This document shows positions 37,027-45,727 of a DNA stretch of 64,000 nucleotides, in pieces. The notes beneath the pieces are model-generated. The model saw only the letters and a program-made list of their open reading frames with translations. It made no database searches and had not been told where the DNA came from. Origin of the DNA: JAVVHH01 sp965276815 (GTDB lineage Bacteria > Pseudomonadota > Alphaproteobacteria > Acetobacterales > Acetobacteraceae); contig CBDIBE010000011.1 of the NCBI GenBank assembly GCA_965276815.1, positions 310,001 through 374,000 of the forward strand, in the 5' to 3' direction. Both the position numbers and the translations under genes were made by a program. Numbering within the stretch: position 1 is the first letter of the stretch; every line of letters begins with the position of its first letter.

Positions 37027-37938
37027 ATGGACGCGGTTTCCGCGCCTGGTCTGACCGCCCGGCCGGCCAGCCGGGTTCGGCCGCGTCAAGGCGACCCGTT
37101 CCGGTCAGGTCTGAGCGCGGCCTGGCCGATCGCCTTCGTGCTGCCCTACGTCGCCGTGTTCCTGGCCTTCGTGGTCTATCCGGTCGGCTACGGCCTATGG
37201 CTCGGCCACGACCCGGCCAGCTATCGGGCCCTGTTCGCCGACCCGATCTACACCGCGACGGTGGTCAACACGCTGCTGTTCCTGGCGATCGGGGTGAACG
37301 TAAAACTATTCCTCGCGCTCCTGCTCTCCGGCTTCTTCATGCGCAAGGAGCGCTGGGTGAAGTGGCTGCTGGTGGTGTTCATCCTCCCCTGGGCCGTGCC
37401 GGCGATCCCGACCTTCATCTCGATCAACTGGATGCTCAACTCGCAATGGGGGCTGATCAACAACGTCCTATGGACCGCCTTCCAGATGGACGGTCCGCCC
37501 TGGCTCGACAATGCGCGGCTCGCGCTGGGGTCCGACATCGTCGCGTATATTTGGAAGTGGATGCCGTTCTGGACATTGATTTTTCTGGCCGGACGGATGG
37601 CGATCCCGCAGGAGTTGTATGAGAGCGCCGATGTGGACGGGGCGAGCAAGTTCGACCGTTTCGCCCACGTCACTTTTCCGATCATGGCGAACCTCTATGT
37701 TGTGTGCACGCTGCTCTCGACCATCTGGACGCTCGGCGACTTCAACACGGTGCATTTCGTCAGCGGCGGCGGCCCGGCGCTGCAGACCCATGTGTTGGCG
37801 ACGCTCGGCTTGCGCGACGCATTCGAGCTGAGCCAGCCGCGGGTGGGCATGGCGGCGGTGATTTCGGCCTTGCCGCTGCTGATCCCGATGGTGATCATCT
37901 TGATGCGGCAGTTGCGGCGCGGCGAGGTACAGCTATGA
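37027..37938 (+). CDS. Sugar ABC transporter permease (MalF/UgpA-like)
   Basis: The 303-residue protein has six predicted membrane helices and the permease EAA loop, ELYESADVDGASKFDRFAHV, near residue 197. Its ATG directly follows the stop of the binding-protein gene. It would form the membrane channel with the next permease. Confidence 0.9.
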   Translation: MDAVSAPGLTARPASRVRPRQGDPFRSGLSAAWPIAFVLPYVAVFLAFVVYPVGYGLWLGHDPASYRALFADPIYTATVVNTLLFLAIGVNVKLFLALLLSGFFMRKERWVKWLLVVFILPWAVPAIPTFISINWMLNSQWGLINNVLWTAFQMDGPPWLDNARLALGSDIVAYIWKWMPFWTLIFLAGRMAIPQELYESADVDGASKFDRFAHVTFPIMANLYVVCTLLSTIWTLGDFNTVHFVSGGGPALQTHVLATLGLRDAFELSQPRVGMAAVISALPLLIPMVIILMRQLRRGEVQL

Positions 37939-38789
37939 GCGCCGCTTTACGTCGCCGCCGGGGCAACGGCCAGCTCGGCGCGGCGCTGCTGGGGGTGGTG
38001 CTGCTGATCTGGACGCTGGCGCCGCTCTACAACATGGTTTTAGTCGCGGTGCAGGAGAAGGAAGACGTCTTCAGCAGCAACATCTGGCCCCCGCATCCGA
38101 CGCTGCATGCCTTCGCGACGGTGCTGACCCAGAGCTACTGGTATATCGCGCATTTCTGGGCGCAGATGGGCAACAGCCTGTTCGTGGGCGCGGCGGTCGC
38201 CCTGCTGACGCTGGCGATCGGGTCGCTCGCCAGTTTCGCGATCATGCGGCTGCGCATCCGGCTGGGCTGGCTGCTGACCAATGCGGCGTTGCTGACCTAC
38301 GTGATCCCGATGTCGTTCCTGGCGATCCCGTTCTACTCGATCATGAATAATTACGGGCTGATGGACAGTCGGTGGGCGGTGATCGCCATTGAGGTGACCT
38401 TTGCAACACCCTATGCGATCTTCATTTTCTCGCAGTATTCGGCGAGCATTCCGCTGGAGTTGGACGAATCCGCGCGGATCGACGGCGCGTCGCCGCCACA
38501 GATCTACTGGCGCATTTTCCTGCCGCTGATGGCGCCGGCTTTGGTGGCAGTCGGGACGTATGCGCTGCTGCTCGCATGGAACGAATACCTGTACGCTTTC
38601 CTGCTGCTGTCCTCGGACGAGCGGATGACCATCCCGGTCGTGTTGGGTAAATTCCTGAACAGCGACGAGGCGCCCTGGAACTACTTGATGGCCGCCTCGA
38701 TCATCTACGCGCTGCCGCCGCTGGTGATCTATTACAGCTTCCGCCGCTACATGACGGCGGGGCTGACGATGGGCGGTGTAAAGGGCTAA
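37935..38789 (+). CDS. Sugar ABC transporter permease (MalG/UgpE-like)
   Basis: The 284-residue protein has six membrane helices and the EAA loop LDESARIDGASPPQIYWRI near residue 178. The ATG overlaps the previous stop (ATGA). No ATP-binding subunit follows, so the importer must share an ATPase encoded elsewhere, as MsmK-type importers do (inference). Confidence 0.9.
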   Translation: MSAALRRRRGNGQLGAALLGVVLLIWTLAPLYNMVLVAVQEKEDVFSSNIWPPHPTLHAFATVLTQSYWYIAHFWAQMGNSLFVGAAVALLTLAIGSLASFAIMRLRIRLGWLLTNAALLTYVIPMSFLAIPFYSIMNNYGLMDSRWAVIAIEVTFATPYAIFIFSQYSASIPLELDESARIDGASPPQIYWRIFLPLMAPALVAVGTYALLLAWNEYLYAFLLLSSDERMTIPVVLGKFLNSDEAPWNYLMAASIIYALPPLVIYYSFRRYMTAGLTMGGVKG

Positions 38790-38822
38790 TCACGCCATGA
38801 CGACCGAGCCGTAACAATTACG

Positions 38823-38851
38823 TTGCGAACTCGCTACGAAACTGCTATATT
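38823..38851 (+). promoter_or_regulatory. Sigma-70-type promoter
   Basis: TTGCGA at 38823-38828 and TATATT at 38846-38851 are separated by 17 bases, a good match to a housekeeping promoter. A strong AGGAGG at 38866-38871 precedes the ATG at 38878. The region is much more AT-rich than the surrounding genes. Confidence 0.6.
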
Positions 38852-38877
38852 TCGACGCCTCGACTAGGAGGGCGGTC

Positions 38878-39381
38878 ATGCATCACGTCACCATGCGCTA
38901 CGATTTTGCCGGCACCTTGCTGTTCCCGAGCGAGCCTTCACAAAACGTCGACCTGCAGGGCATCGTAACGCTATCCGGCCCGGTTTCGGGCCACTTCGAG
39001 TTCGACACGAGCACAGTGCCGACCACCCCCGGCGTATTCCCACTGCCGACGGCCAAGTTCCATGGCAATTTCGGCGGTCTCAAGGTCAGCGCGACGGGTG
39101 GCACCGCGACGGTCGAGGGCGCAAACGACAGTAGCCTCGCGTTCAGTTTCAACCTGCCGCACAGCGAGTTCCCCGTACCGGTGACCACCGCGACGGCCCG
39201 TTTCGACTTTATTACCTATCTCGACTTCTACTTCAGCCGGCATTTCCTGCCCGCGACCGAAGTCCTGCCCAGCGGCGACATGGTGACCGCGGTCCAGTTC
39301 ACCGACAACCACGGCAAGCAAGGCAATCTCTCGACGGACACCAACGTCCACATCACCTCGGCCAAGCTGACGATCGTCTAG
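38878..39381 (+). CDS. Hypothetical beta-rich protein
   Basis: I do not recognise this 167-residue protein. It lacks a signal peptide and membrane helix. It is rich in Thr, Ser, Phe and Val and in alternating patterns (IVTLSGPVSGHFEFDTSTV, TATARFDFITYLDFYF) that suggest a beta sandwich. It has its own clear promoter and ribosome binding site and looks monocistronic. Its amino-acid and base composition differ from the neighbours, hinting at acquisition. Its stop TAG abuts the first hairpin of the composite repeat at 39382, which could act as its terminator. Confidence 0.6.
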   Translation: MHHVTMRYDFAGTLLFPSEPSQNVDLQGIVTLSGPVSGHFEFDTSTVPTTPGVFPLPTAKFHGNFGGLKVSATGGTATVEGANDSSLAFSFNLPHSEFPVPVTTATARFDFITYLDFYFSRHFLPATEVLPSGDMVTAVQFTDNHGKQGNLSTDTNVHITSAKLTIV

Positions 39382-39483
39382 CTAGACCGCTATCGCCCTG
39401 ACTGTGTCAGGGCGGCGGTCTAGCTACTTTTGGTGGCGAGCAACTTTGTCGCATGACTGGCGTCGCTGTCGCGATTCCAGTCA
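39382..39483. repeat. Composite palindromic repeat, copy 1 (left part, interrupted by IS110)
   Basis: The first hairpin, 39382-39423, runs from CTAGACC to GGTCTAG with a strong inner stem CGCCCTGAC/GTCAGGGCG. A second palindrome starts GAGCAACTTTGTCGC ATGACTGG at 39439 and has the loop CGTCGCTGTCGCGATT and the start of its right arm, CCAGTCA. The rest of the right arm (GCGACGTTGCTCTAGC) is found at 40968-40983, on the other side of the IS110 element. The unit begins immediately after the TAG of the hypothetical gene. Copy 2 at 45724-45841 has the same two hairpins in reverse order. Confidence 0.75.
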
Positions 39484-39724
39484 GTCTCCACCGGGATTTC
39501 CGACCCGCCAGGGATGAAACTGTGGCAGCGTGTGTTGGTCGTCGGCGGAGAGGTCGGCTTCGCTCTGTGGTGCGTTCGAGCCCGTCAGTCAGTGGGACCC
39601 GGGGTTCCCCCAAGCACCCCCAATTGCGCCACGGACCGCGAGGTCCCGGAGCGCGCTGTCTAGAGTTTACTCCTTGGGTGCCCTGCGCCGGCGATGGCAA
39701 CGCAACCCTTAGGAGGCCGCGGTC
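39484..39724 (+). ncRNA. IS110 leader, probable bridge RNA locus
   Basis: IS110-group elements such as IS621 encode a structured bridge RNA in the non-coding left end, which pairs with donor and target DNA. This leader has that position and length. It can form hairpins, for example GGACC-GCGA-GGTCC at 39633-39646, with a GNRA-type tetraloop. The eight bases CAGTCAGT at 39586-39593 also occur at the left insertion junction (39478-39485), a possible target guide. The RNA itself and its ends are inferred. Confidence 0.45.
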
Positions 39725-40966
39725 ATGGAGGTTCTCTATCCACGCTGTGCCGGTCTGGACGTGCATAAGGATACGGTGGTCGCCTGCGTTCGGGTGGCCG
39801 AGGGCGGCAAGGCCCGAACCGAGGTGCGCAGCTTTGCGACGACCACGCCGGGATTATTGGCCTTGAGTGAGTGGCTGGCGGCGAACGGCTGCACGCACGT
39901 CGCCATGGAGTCCACCGGGGTTTACTGGAAGCCGGTCTGGAACATCCTGGCCGATGGCGAGGTTACGCTGATCCTGGCCAACGCCGTGCATGTCAAGAAC
40001 GTGCCCGGCCGCAAGACCGACGTCGCCGATGCCGTTTGGCTTGCGGATCTGCTGGCGCACGGGCTGATCCGGCCGAGCTTTGTGCCGGAACCGGCAACCC
40101 AGGCCATGCGTGCGCTGCTGCGCACCCGCAAGCAGCTGGTTGGCGAACAGGCCAGCCACATCCAGCGCATCCAGAAGGTGCTGGAGGACGCCAACCTCAA
40201 ACTCGCCTCGGTATTGACCGACATCATGGGGATGAGTGGCCGCGCCATTCTGACCGCGCTGATCGAGGGCGAGCGCGAGCCTGACAGGTTGCTCGCCTTG
40301 ATCGACCGCCGGGTCAAGGCCCCGCGGGACAAGGTCCGTGCCGCCTTATGCGGGCGCATCACGGAGCGGCACCGCTTCCTGTTACGGCTGCACCTGCGTC
40401 AGATCGACGCCCTGAACGATGCGGTCGCCGAGATCGACCAAGAGGTGGACCGCGACCTCGCGCCTTTTCGCAAAGCGGTCCGCCTGTTGCGGACCATTCC
40501 CGGGGTGAGTGACCTCAGTGCTCAGGTCATCGTCTCTGAAATCGGCATCGACATGAGCCGCTTTGCGACCGCTGGCCACCTGATCTCATGGGCCGGGCTG
40601 TGTCCGCGCAGTGACGAGAGTGCTGGCAAACGGCGCTCGACCCGCCTGCGCAAAGGGGCGCCGTGGCTGAAGACCACGCTGATCCAGTGCGCCTGGGCCG
40701 GGGCGCGGACAAAGGCCAGCTATCTGCATGCCCAATACCGCCGCCTCGCCCAGCGCCGTGGGCCGAAGAAGGCTGTTTGCGCTGTTGCCGCCTCCATCCT
40801 CACTGCCGCGTTCCATATGCTGCGCGACGACGTCGTGTATCGCGACCTCGGCCCAGACCACCTTCAGCAAAACACGCCACACGCCCAAGCCAAGCGTCTG
40901 GCACATCGGATCGCCAAGCTGGGCTTCACTTGCACCATCGCCCCAGCGGCTCTCGTTTCTGTCTAG
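39725..40966 (+). CDS. IS110-family transposase
   Basis: The 413-residue enzyme has the RuvC-like DEDD domain at its N terminus: D12 in GLDVHKDTVV, E62 in MESTGVYWKPV, and D99 and D102 in KTDVADAVWLADLL. The C-terminal Tnp_20 domain follows, with RTIPGVSDLSAQVIVSEIG and GAPWLKTTLIQCAWAGAR. An AGGAGG lies 7 bases before the ATG. The frame is intact, so the element may be active. It uses RNA-guided recombination if it behaves like IS621 (family knowledge, not shown here). Confidence 0.93.
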   Translation: MEVLYPRCAGLDVHKDTVVACVRVAEGGKARTEVRSFATTTPGLLALSEWLAANGCTHVAMESTGVYWKPVWNILADGEVTLILANAVHVKNVPGRKTDVADAVWLADLLAHGLIRPSFVPEPATQAMRALLRTRKQLVGEQASHIQRIQKVLEDANLKLASVLTDIMGMSGRAILTALIEGEREPDRLLALIDRRVKAPRDKVRAALCGRITERHRFLLRLHLRQIDALNDAVAEIDQEVDRDLAPFRKAVRLLRTIPGVSDLSAQVIVSEIGIDMSRFATAGHLISWAGLCPRSDESAGKRRSTRLRKGAPWLKTTLIQCAWAGARTKASYLHAQYRRLAQRRGPKKAVCAVAASILTAAFHMLRDDVVYRDLGPDHLQQNTPHAQAKRLAHRIAKLGFTCTIAPAALVSV

Positions 40967-40967
40967 G

Positions 40968-40983
40968 GCGACGTTGCTCTAGC
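40968..40983. repeat. Composite palindromic repeat, copy 1 (right remainder)
   Basis: GCGACGTTGCTCTAGC is the missing end of the second palindrome that starts at 39439 and pairs with its GAGCAAC arm. It contains the CTA that is the stop codon (TAG on the minus strand) of the inositol-monophosphatase-family gene. In copy 2 the equivalent end supplies the stop of the KirBac gene. Confidence 0.7.
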
Positions 40984-41800
40984 TGATCTCGAACAGCGCC
41001 TCCCGCAGCCCCTCCCAACTCGCCCGATCCGGCGCGCAGATAAGCCCTCCGTCGAGCACCGCCGGGCTATACTCGCCGCCATCGAGCCGCGCCGAGAATC
41101 CTCCGGCTTCGCGGTGGATCAGCCAGCCCGCCGCGTGGTCCCAGGGCAGCACGCGTTGGAACACGGAGAAATGGCAAAACCCGGCCGCCATCATCCGATA
41201 CTGGTGCGCCGCGCACCGGTAATCCCAAACCGCCCCCACGCGCGGCAGCCGGGCGCAAACCTGGCTGCGCACCGGCTCCGCCATGAACCGGTAGGAGACC
41301 GCCCCCGCCATCTGCGCGACCGGCGCCGGCGCGGCGACGCGCAAGGCCGACCGCCGCCCCTCCGACTCGAGCCAGGCGCCCTGCCCCGCCAAAGCCGCCG
41401 CCGTGTCATCGCCGACCGGGTCATGGATCGCCGCCGCCACGACCGCGCCCCGCCGCACCGCCGCCACCATGGTCCCGAACAGCGGTAGCCCGGCGGCAAA
41501 GTTCGCCGTCCCGTCCACCGGGTCCAAGATGAAGCACAGCTCCGCCGCCCCGATCAGCCCTAGCAATCCCGGATCGCGCGAGGCCGATTCCTCGCCCACC
41601 ACCGTGCAGCCGGGGAATAACCGCGCGAGACCGGCCGCCAGCGCCGCCTCCGCCGCCTCGTCGGCCACCGTTACCAGGTCGAGCGGCCCTGTCTTCGCCT
41701 GGATCTCGTCCGGACGCAGCCGGCGGAAGCGCGGCATGATCTCCGCCCGGGCCACCTCGCGCACGAGCGCCACGACCGACGCCAGTTCCGCTTCGTTCAA
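40979..41800 (-). CDS. Inositol monophosphatase family protein
   Basis: The 273-residue protein has the metal-binding set of the IMPase/FBPase fold: E70 in VVGEESAS, D93 and D96 in ILDPVDGTANF, and WDHAAGWLIHREAGG near the C terminus. The substrate could be inositol phosphate, histidinol phosphate or 3'-phosphoadenosine phosphate; sequence alone does not decide. Its start overlaps the hflX stop, so it is the third gene of hfq-hflX-IMPase. Its stop codon lies within the repeat remainder next to IS110. Confidence 0.85.
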   Translation of the reverse strand: MNEAELASVVALVREVARAEIMPRFRRLRPDEIQAKTGPLDLVTVADEAAEAALAAGLARLFPGCTVVGEESASRDPGLLGLIGAAELCFILDPVDGTANFAAGLPLFGTMVAAVRRGAVVAAAIHDPVGDDTAAALAGQGAWLESEGRRSALRVAAPAPVAQMAGAVSYRFMAEPVRSQVCARLPRVGAVWDYRCAAHQYRMMAAGFCHFSVFQRVLPWDHAAGWLIHREAGGFSARLDGGEYSPAVLDGGLICAPDRASWEGLREALFEIS

Positions 41801-43122
41801 TGCTCGCGCTCGAACCGCGCCCGATCGGCCGGCAGCATGCGGACCTGCATGTGCACGCCGTCCTCTGCATCGTGCCGGGCTACGACCTCGCCGTGCTGAT
41901 ACAGCCAGGCCAGCCGCGCCCCGTCCTGCACCGGCAGCGTGTAGTCCGCCAATTCCATCCCCGCCGAGATTCGCACGTCGATCGCCGCCTTCAGCGCGTC
42001 GAGCCCGGCGCCGGTGATCGCCGAGACCGCGACGCAGCCGTCCCGCACCGGGACGGCATCGATGCCGCCCAGCAGATCCGCCTTGTTCAGCACCTCGATC
42101 GTGCGCGACGGCCAGCCCGCATCCAGCGTCTCGTCGCGCACCATCCCGTCCAGCACCGCCACCACATCGGACCGCTGCGCGGCGCTGTCGGGATGCGCCA
42201 CGTCGCGCACATGCAAGATCACGTCCGCCTCAGCGACCTCCTCGAGCGTCGCGCGGAAGGCCGCGACCAGCTCCGTCGGCAGATCGCTGATGAACCCCAC
42301 GGTGTCCGACAGGATGACCCGGCGCCCGCTCGGCAGCCGCAAGCCGCGCATCGTCGGGTCCAGCGTGGCGAAGAGCTGGTCCTCCGCATGCACTTGTGCG
42401 CCGGTCAGCGCGTTGAACAGCGTCGACTTGCCGGCGTTGGTGTAGCCGACCAGCGCCACCACCGGGAACGGCACCCGTTCGCGCGCCGCGCGATGCAGCC
42501 CGCGGGTCCGCCGCACCTGCTCGAGTTCCTTCCTGACCCGCACGATGCGGTCGCCGATCAGCCGCCGGTCCGCCTCGATCTGCGTCTCACCGGGTCCGCC
42601 GAGGAAGCCGAAACCGCCGCGCTGCCGCTCCAAATGCGTCCAGGACCGGACCAGCCGGCTGCGCTGATACTCCAGATGCGCCAACTCGACCTGCAGTGCG
42701 CCTTCCTTGGTGCGGGCGCGCTCGCCGAAAATGTCCAGGATCAGCCCGGTCCGGTCGATGACCTTACAGCCCCACTCCCGCTCGAGATTGCGCTGCTGCA
42801 CCGGGCTGACTTGCGAGTCCACCACGGCGACATCGATGTTGTCGGCCCTGATCGCCTGCCCCTGGCTCTCGACCTGGCCCTGTCCGAGCAGCGTCGATGG
42901 CCGGCTGGCCCGCAACGGCAGCACCGCCGTGTGCACGATGACCAGGCCGATCGAGGCCGCCAAGCCGACGGCCTCGGCCAGCTGCGCCTCCGCTGCACGG
43001 GACGCGTCCGCACGGTGCGGGCGCGCCCAGGGCAGGATGACGGCCGCGCGCGTCGGCGCGGCGGCGCCGTTCTCAGTCCGCGACGGCGGCAGCCGCAGCC
43101 TCCGCGCTCTGACCCGCTTCAA
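41797..43122 (-). CDS. hflX: GTPase HflX
   Basis: HflX splits stalled 70S ribosomes, especially after heat stress. The protein has the N-terminal HflX domain with the conserved RTGLILDIFGERARTKEG and GGPGETQIEADRR. The G domain follows (G1 VGYTNAGKSTLFNAL; G3 DTVGFI; G4 NKAD). The ATG at 43122 overlaps hfq by 50 bases; a later start is possible because the first 30 residues are Arg-rich and poorly conserved. The hfq-hflX order is widespread. Confidence 0.93.
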   Translation of the reverse strand: MKRVRARRLRLPPSRTENGAAAPTRAAVILPWARPHRADASRAAEAQLAEAVGLAASIGLVIVHTAVLPLRASRPSTLLGQGQVESQGQAIRADNIDVAVVDSQVSPVQQRNLEREWGCKVIDRTGLILDIFGERARTKEGALQVELAHLEYQRSRLVRSWTHLERQRGGFGFLGGPGETQIEADRRLIGDRIVRVRKELEQVRRTRGLHRAARERVPFPVVALVGYTNAGKSTLFNALTGAQVHAEDQLFATLDPTMRGLRLPSGRRVILSDTVGFISDLPTELVAAFRATLEEVAEADVILHVRDVAHPDSAAQRSDVVAVLDGMVRDETLDAGWPSRTIEVLNKADLLGGIDAVPVRDGCVAVSAITGAGLDALKAAIDVRISAGMELADYTLPVQDGARLAWLYQHGEVVARHDAEDGVHMQVRMLPADRARFEREH

Positions 43123-43354
43123 CCTTCGACGGATCGAACAGCTGGATCGGGGCCCCCGGCATCACGGTGCTGATCGCGTGCTTATAGACGAGCTGGGTAT
43201 GCCCATCGCGGCGCAGCAGCACCGAGAAGTTGTCAAACCAGGTGATAATACCTTGTAATTTAACGCCATTGACCAGGAACACCGTCACAGGTGTCTTGGC
43301 GCGGCGGACATGATTCAGGAACACGTCCTGAACGTTCTGCGACTTCTCGGCCAC
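43073..43354 (-). CDS. hfq: RNA-binding protein Hfq
   Basis: Hfq is the Sm-like hexameric RNA chaperone for small RNAs. The 93-residue protein has the Sm1 motif (VFLVNGVKLQGIITWFDNFS) and the Sm2 motif YKHAISTVMP, plus an Ala/Glu-rich tail. The AAAGGAC before the ATG fits a ribosome binding site. The 159 bases upstream, towards tyrS, must contain its promoter. Confidence 0.96.
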   Translation of the reverse strand: MAEKSQNVQDVFLNHVRRAKTPVTVFLVNGVKLQGIITWFDNFSVLLRRDGHTQLVYKHAISTVMPGAPIQLFDPSKVEAGQSAEAAAAAVAD

Positions 43355-43513
43355 GTTCGTGTCCTTTTTGTTGTCCGGCCCTGCTTCGCAGATCCCGGAA
43401 GGTTAACCCGCCTCCAACGGACGGCGAACTAAATGTAACGGAGGGGAGCGATATCGCAAGCGCACAGCGCGGCAAACCATCCCCGCGCGTCGGTTTTGCC
43501 ACACCCCGCTAAG

Positions 43514-44764
43514 CTAGACGGCAGGGCCGGGCTTGATCAGCCAGTGCTTCTTTTTGCCCACCGAGAGCTTCGCTGCGCCGTCGCGTAAGTCAGCAAGGCT
43601 GAGCATCCCTTCCTGCGCGACGACGGCGTCGTTGAGCCGCACACCGTTCTGCTGAATAAGCCGCCTGCCTTCGCTATTGCTGGCCGCAAGCCCCGTTGCA
43701 ACCATGAGTTGCAACAACGGGACACCCGTGCTAAATTGCTCCTGGGTTACGTAATGAGTGGGCAGGCTGTCAGCGGCCGCGCCTTCCTCGAACGCTTGCC
43801 GGGCCGTCTCCTCTGCCGCAGCAGCAGCCTCGCGCCCGTGCGCCAGCGTTGTCGCCTCGGTGGCCAGCTTTTTCTTGGCCTCGTTGATCTCCGCCCCTTT
43901 CAACGACTCCAGCCGGGCAATCTCGTCGAGCGGCAGCTCGGTGAACAGGCGCATGAACCGGCCAACATCGGAATCCTCGGCGTTGCGCCAGAACTGCCAG
44001 TAATCCCAAGGCGAGAGCCGTTCGGGCCGCAGCCAGACCGCGCCGCGCGCCGTTTTGCCCATCTTGACGCCGCTCGCGGTGGTGATCAGCGGCGTGGTCA
44101 GGCCAAAGGCCGGTTTGCCGTCGGTCCGCCGGGTCAGCTCGACGCCAGAGACGATGTTCCCCCACTGGTCCGACCCGCCCATTTGCAGGGTCACGCCATA
44201 GCGCCGCATCAGCTCGCGAAAATCGTAACTCTGCAGGATCATGTAGTTGAACTCGAGGAAGGTGAGCGGCTGCTCGCGTTCGAGCCGGAGGCGGACGCTA
44301 TCGAAGCTCAACATCCGGTTAACGGTGAAGTGCGTGCCGACATCACGCAGCAGCTCGATCCAGCCGAGCCGGTCGAGCCAATCCGCGTTGTTGGCCAGGA
44401 TCGCGTCGCCCGGCCCATCGCCGAAGCGAACGAACGGCGCGATCGAGGCCTTGATGCCGGCCATGTTGGCGGCGATCGTCGCGTCATCCAGCATCGGCCT
44501 GGCCTCGTCCCGGAACGAAGGGTCGCCGATCCGGGTCGTCCCACCGCCCATCAGCACCACCGGGCGGTGCCCGTGCCGCTGCATGAGGCGCAGCAGCATG
44601 ATCTGCACCATATGGCCGACATGCAGGCTGTCGGCGGTGAGGTCGAAGCCGATATAGCCGCTCACCTGCCCGGCCAGGAAGGCCACGTCGAGCGCCGCCT
44701 CATCGGTGCACTGGAACACGAAGCCGCGGGCGGCGGCCTCGTGCAGAAAGGGGCTGGTAGGCAT
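43514..44764 (-). CDS. tyrS: Tyrosyl-tRNA synthetase
   Basis: TyrRS is a class I synthetase. The ATG at 44764 (MPTSPFLHEAAARG) gives 416 residues, the family length; longer readings upstream are not conserved. The HIGH signature is HVGH at 48-51, the KMSKS signature is KMGKT near 232, and a C-terminal S4-like RNA-binding domain ends the protein (LIQQNGVRLNDAVV). It is divergent from the KirBac gene. Confidence 0.95.
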   Translation of the reverse strand: MPTSPFLHEAAARGFVFQCTDEAALDVAFLAGQVSGYIGFDLTADSLHVGHMVQIMLLRLMQRHGHRPVVLMGGGTTRIGDPSFRDEARPMLDDATIAANMAGIKASIAPFVRFGDGPGDAILANNADWLDRLGWIELLRDVGTHFTVNRMLSFDSVRLRLEREQPLTFLEFNYMILQSYDFRELMRRYGVTLQMGGSDQWGNIVSGVELTRRTDGKPAFGLTTPLITTASGVKMGKTARGAVWLRPERLSPWDYWQFWRNAEDSDVGRFMRLFTELPLDEIARLESLKGAEINEAKKKLATEATTLAHGREAAAAAEETARQAFEEGAAADSLPTHYVTQEQFSTGVPLLQLMVATGLAASNSEGRRLIQQNGVRLNDAVVAQEGMLSLADLRDGAAKLSVGKKKHWLIKPGPAV

Positions 44765-44824
44765 CGTATGTCCGATCCTCGGAGTTGACCCGGCCCGGCT
44801 AGCACCGCTTTGCTGGCGGGACAA

Positions 44825-45727
44825 ATGTCGAGCGCGCAAAAACCCACCCGCATCTTCCCCCGGACCAAGGATGAGCAGATCCGGCGCATCGGTCTGCACC
44901 AGCGATGGTGGCGGGACCTGTACCATGGCGCGCTGACCATCGGCTGGCCCTGGTTCCTGCTCTACGCAACGCTGGCCTATCTCACGGTCAACGCCCTGTT
45001 CGCCCTACTTTACTTGTTGCGGCCCGGCAGCATCCAAAATGCTCAGCCCGGGTCGTTTCTCGACGCGTTCTTCTTCAGCGTGCAGTGCATGAGCACGATC
45101 GGCTTCGGCAACCTGCTGCCAACGACGATCTACGCCAACACCCTGGTCACGGCCGAAGCGATCGTCTATTTGGCCGTCACGGCGTTGGCCACCGGCTCGG
45201 TCTTCGCGCGGATCAGCCGGCCGACTGCGCGCGTCATGTTCGCGAGTTGCGCCGTAATTGGTCCGTATAATGGCGTGCCAACCCTCAGCTTCCGCCTCGG
45301 CAACCGGCGGACCAGCCAGATCCTGGAAGCGACTGTGGGCGTGTCATTGCTGAAATACGAGCGGACCGCGGAGGGCGACCTGTTTCGCCGCTTCTATGAC
45401 CTCAAGCTCGCCCGCAGCCACACGCCGGTTTTCTCACTTACCTTCACGGTCATGCACCCGATTGACGAAGAGAGTCCGCTCGCCGGGCTGACGGCAGAAA
45501 CGATGGAGGACGCGGAGGCGGAAATCCTGATTACCGTGACTGGGCTCGAGGAGGTCACGACGCAGAACGTGCACGCCCGGCACTCCTATAGCTGGCCGGA
45601 GCTGCAGTGGGGCGCCCGGTTCACTGATATCTTTGTTTTCGATAAACTGGGCCGCCGGGTGATCGATTACAGCCGGTTCCATGACACGGAACCGAGTGTC
45701 ATTTCGGAATTAGCCGGGGGCGGCTAG
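44825..45727 (+). CDS. KirBac-type inward rectifier potassium channel
   Basis: The 300-residue protein has two membrane helices (about 42-65 and 105-130) flanking a pore loop with the selectivity filter TIGFG at 91-95. A cytoplasmic Ig-like domain typical of KirBac follows, beginning near GPYNGVPTLSFRLGNRRTSQ. The N-terminal slide helix includes DLYHGALTIGWPWF. The start ATG at 44825 was taken over an upstream in-frame TTG. Its stop TAG is inside the end of repeat copy 2. No potassium-related genes are near. Confidence 0.92.
   Translation: MSSAQKPTRIFPRTKDEQIRRIGLHQRWWRDLYHGALTIGWPWFLLYATLAYLTVNALFALLYLLRPGSIQNAQPGSFLDAFFFSVQCMSTIGFGNLLPTTIYANTLVTAEAIVYLAVTALATGSVFARISRPTARVMFASCAVIGPYNGVPTLSFRLGNRRTSQILEATVGVSLLKYERTAEGDLFRRFYDLKLARSHTPVFSLTFTVMHPIDEESPLAGLTAETMEDAEAEILITVTGLEEVTTQNVHARHSYSWPELQWGARFTDIFVFDKLGRRVIDYSRFHDTEPSVISELAGGG

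Larger units (their letters stand above)
39484..40967 (+). mobile_element. IS110-family insertion sequence
   Basis: A roughly 1.48 kb element containing one transposase gene preceded by about 240 bases of non-coding leader, with almost nothing after the stop codon. The ends were placed by comparing the split repeat copy 1 with intact copy 2, so they are good to within a few bases. There are no terminal inverted repeats, as expected for IS110. The four bases GTCT appear at both junctions (39484-39487 and 40961-40964) and may mark the shared core. Confidence 0.8.
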
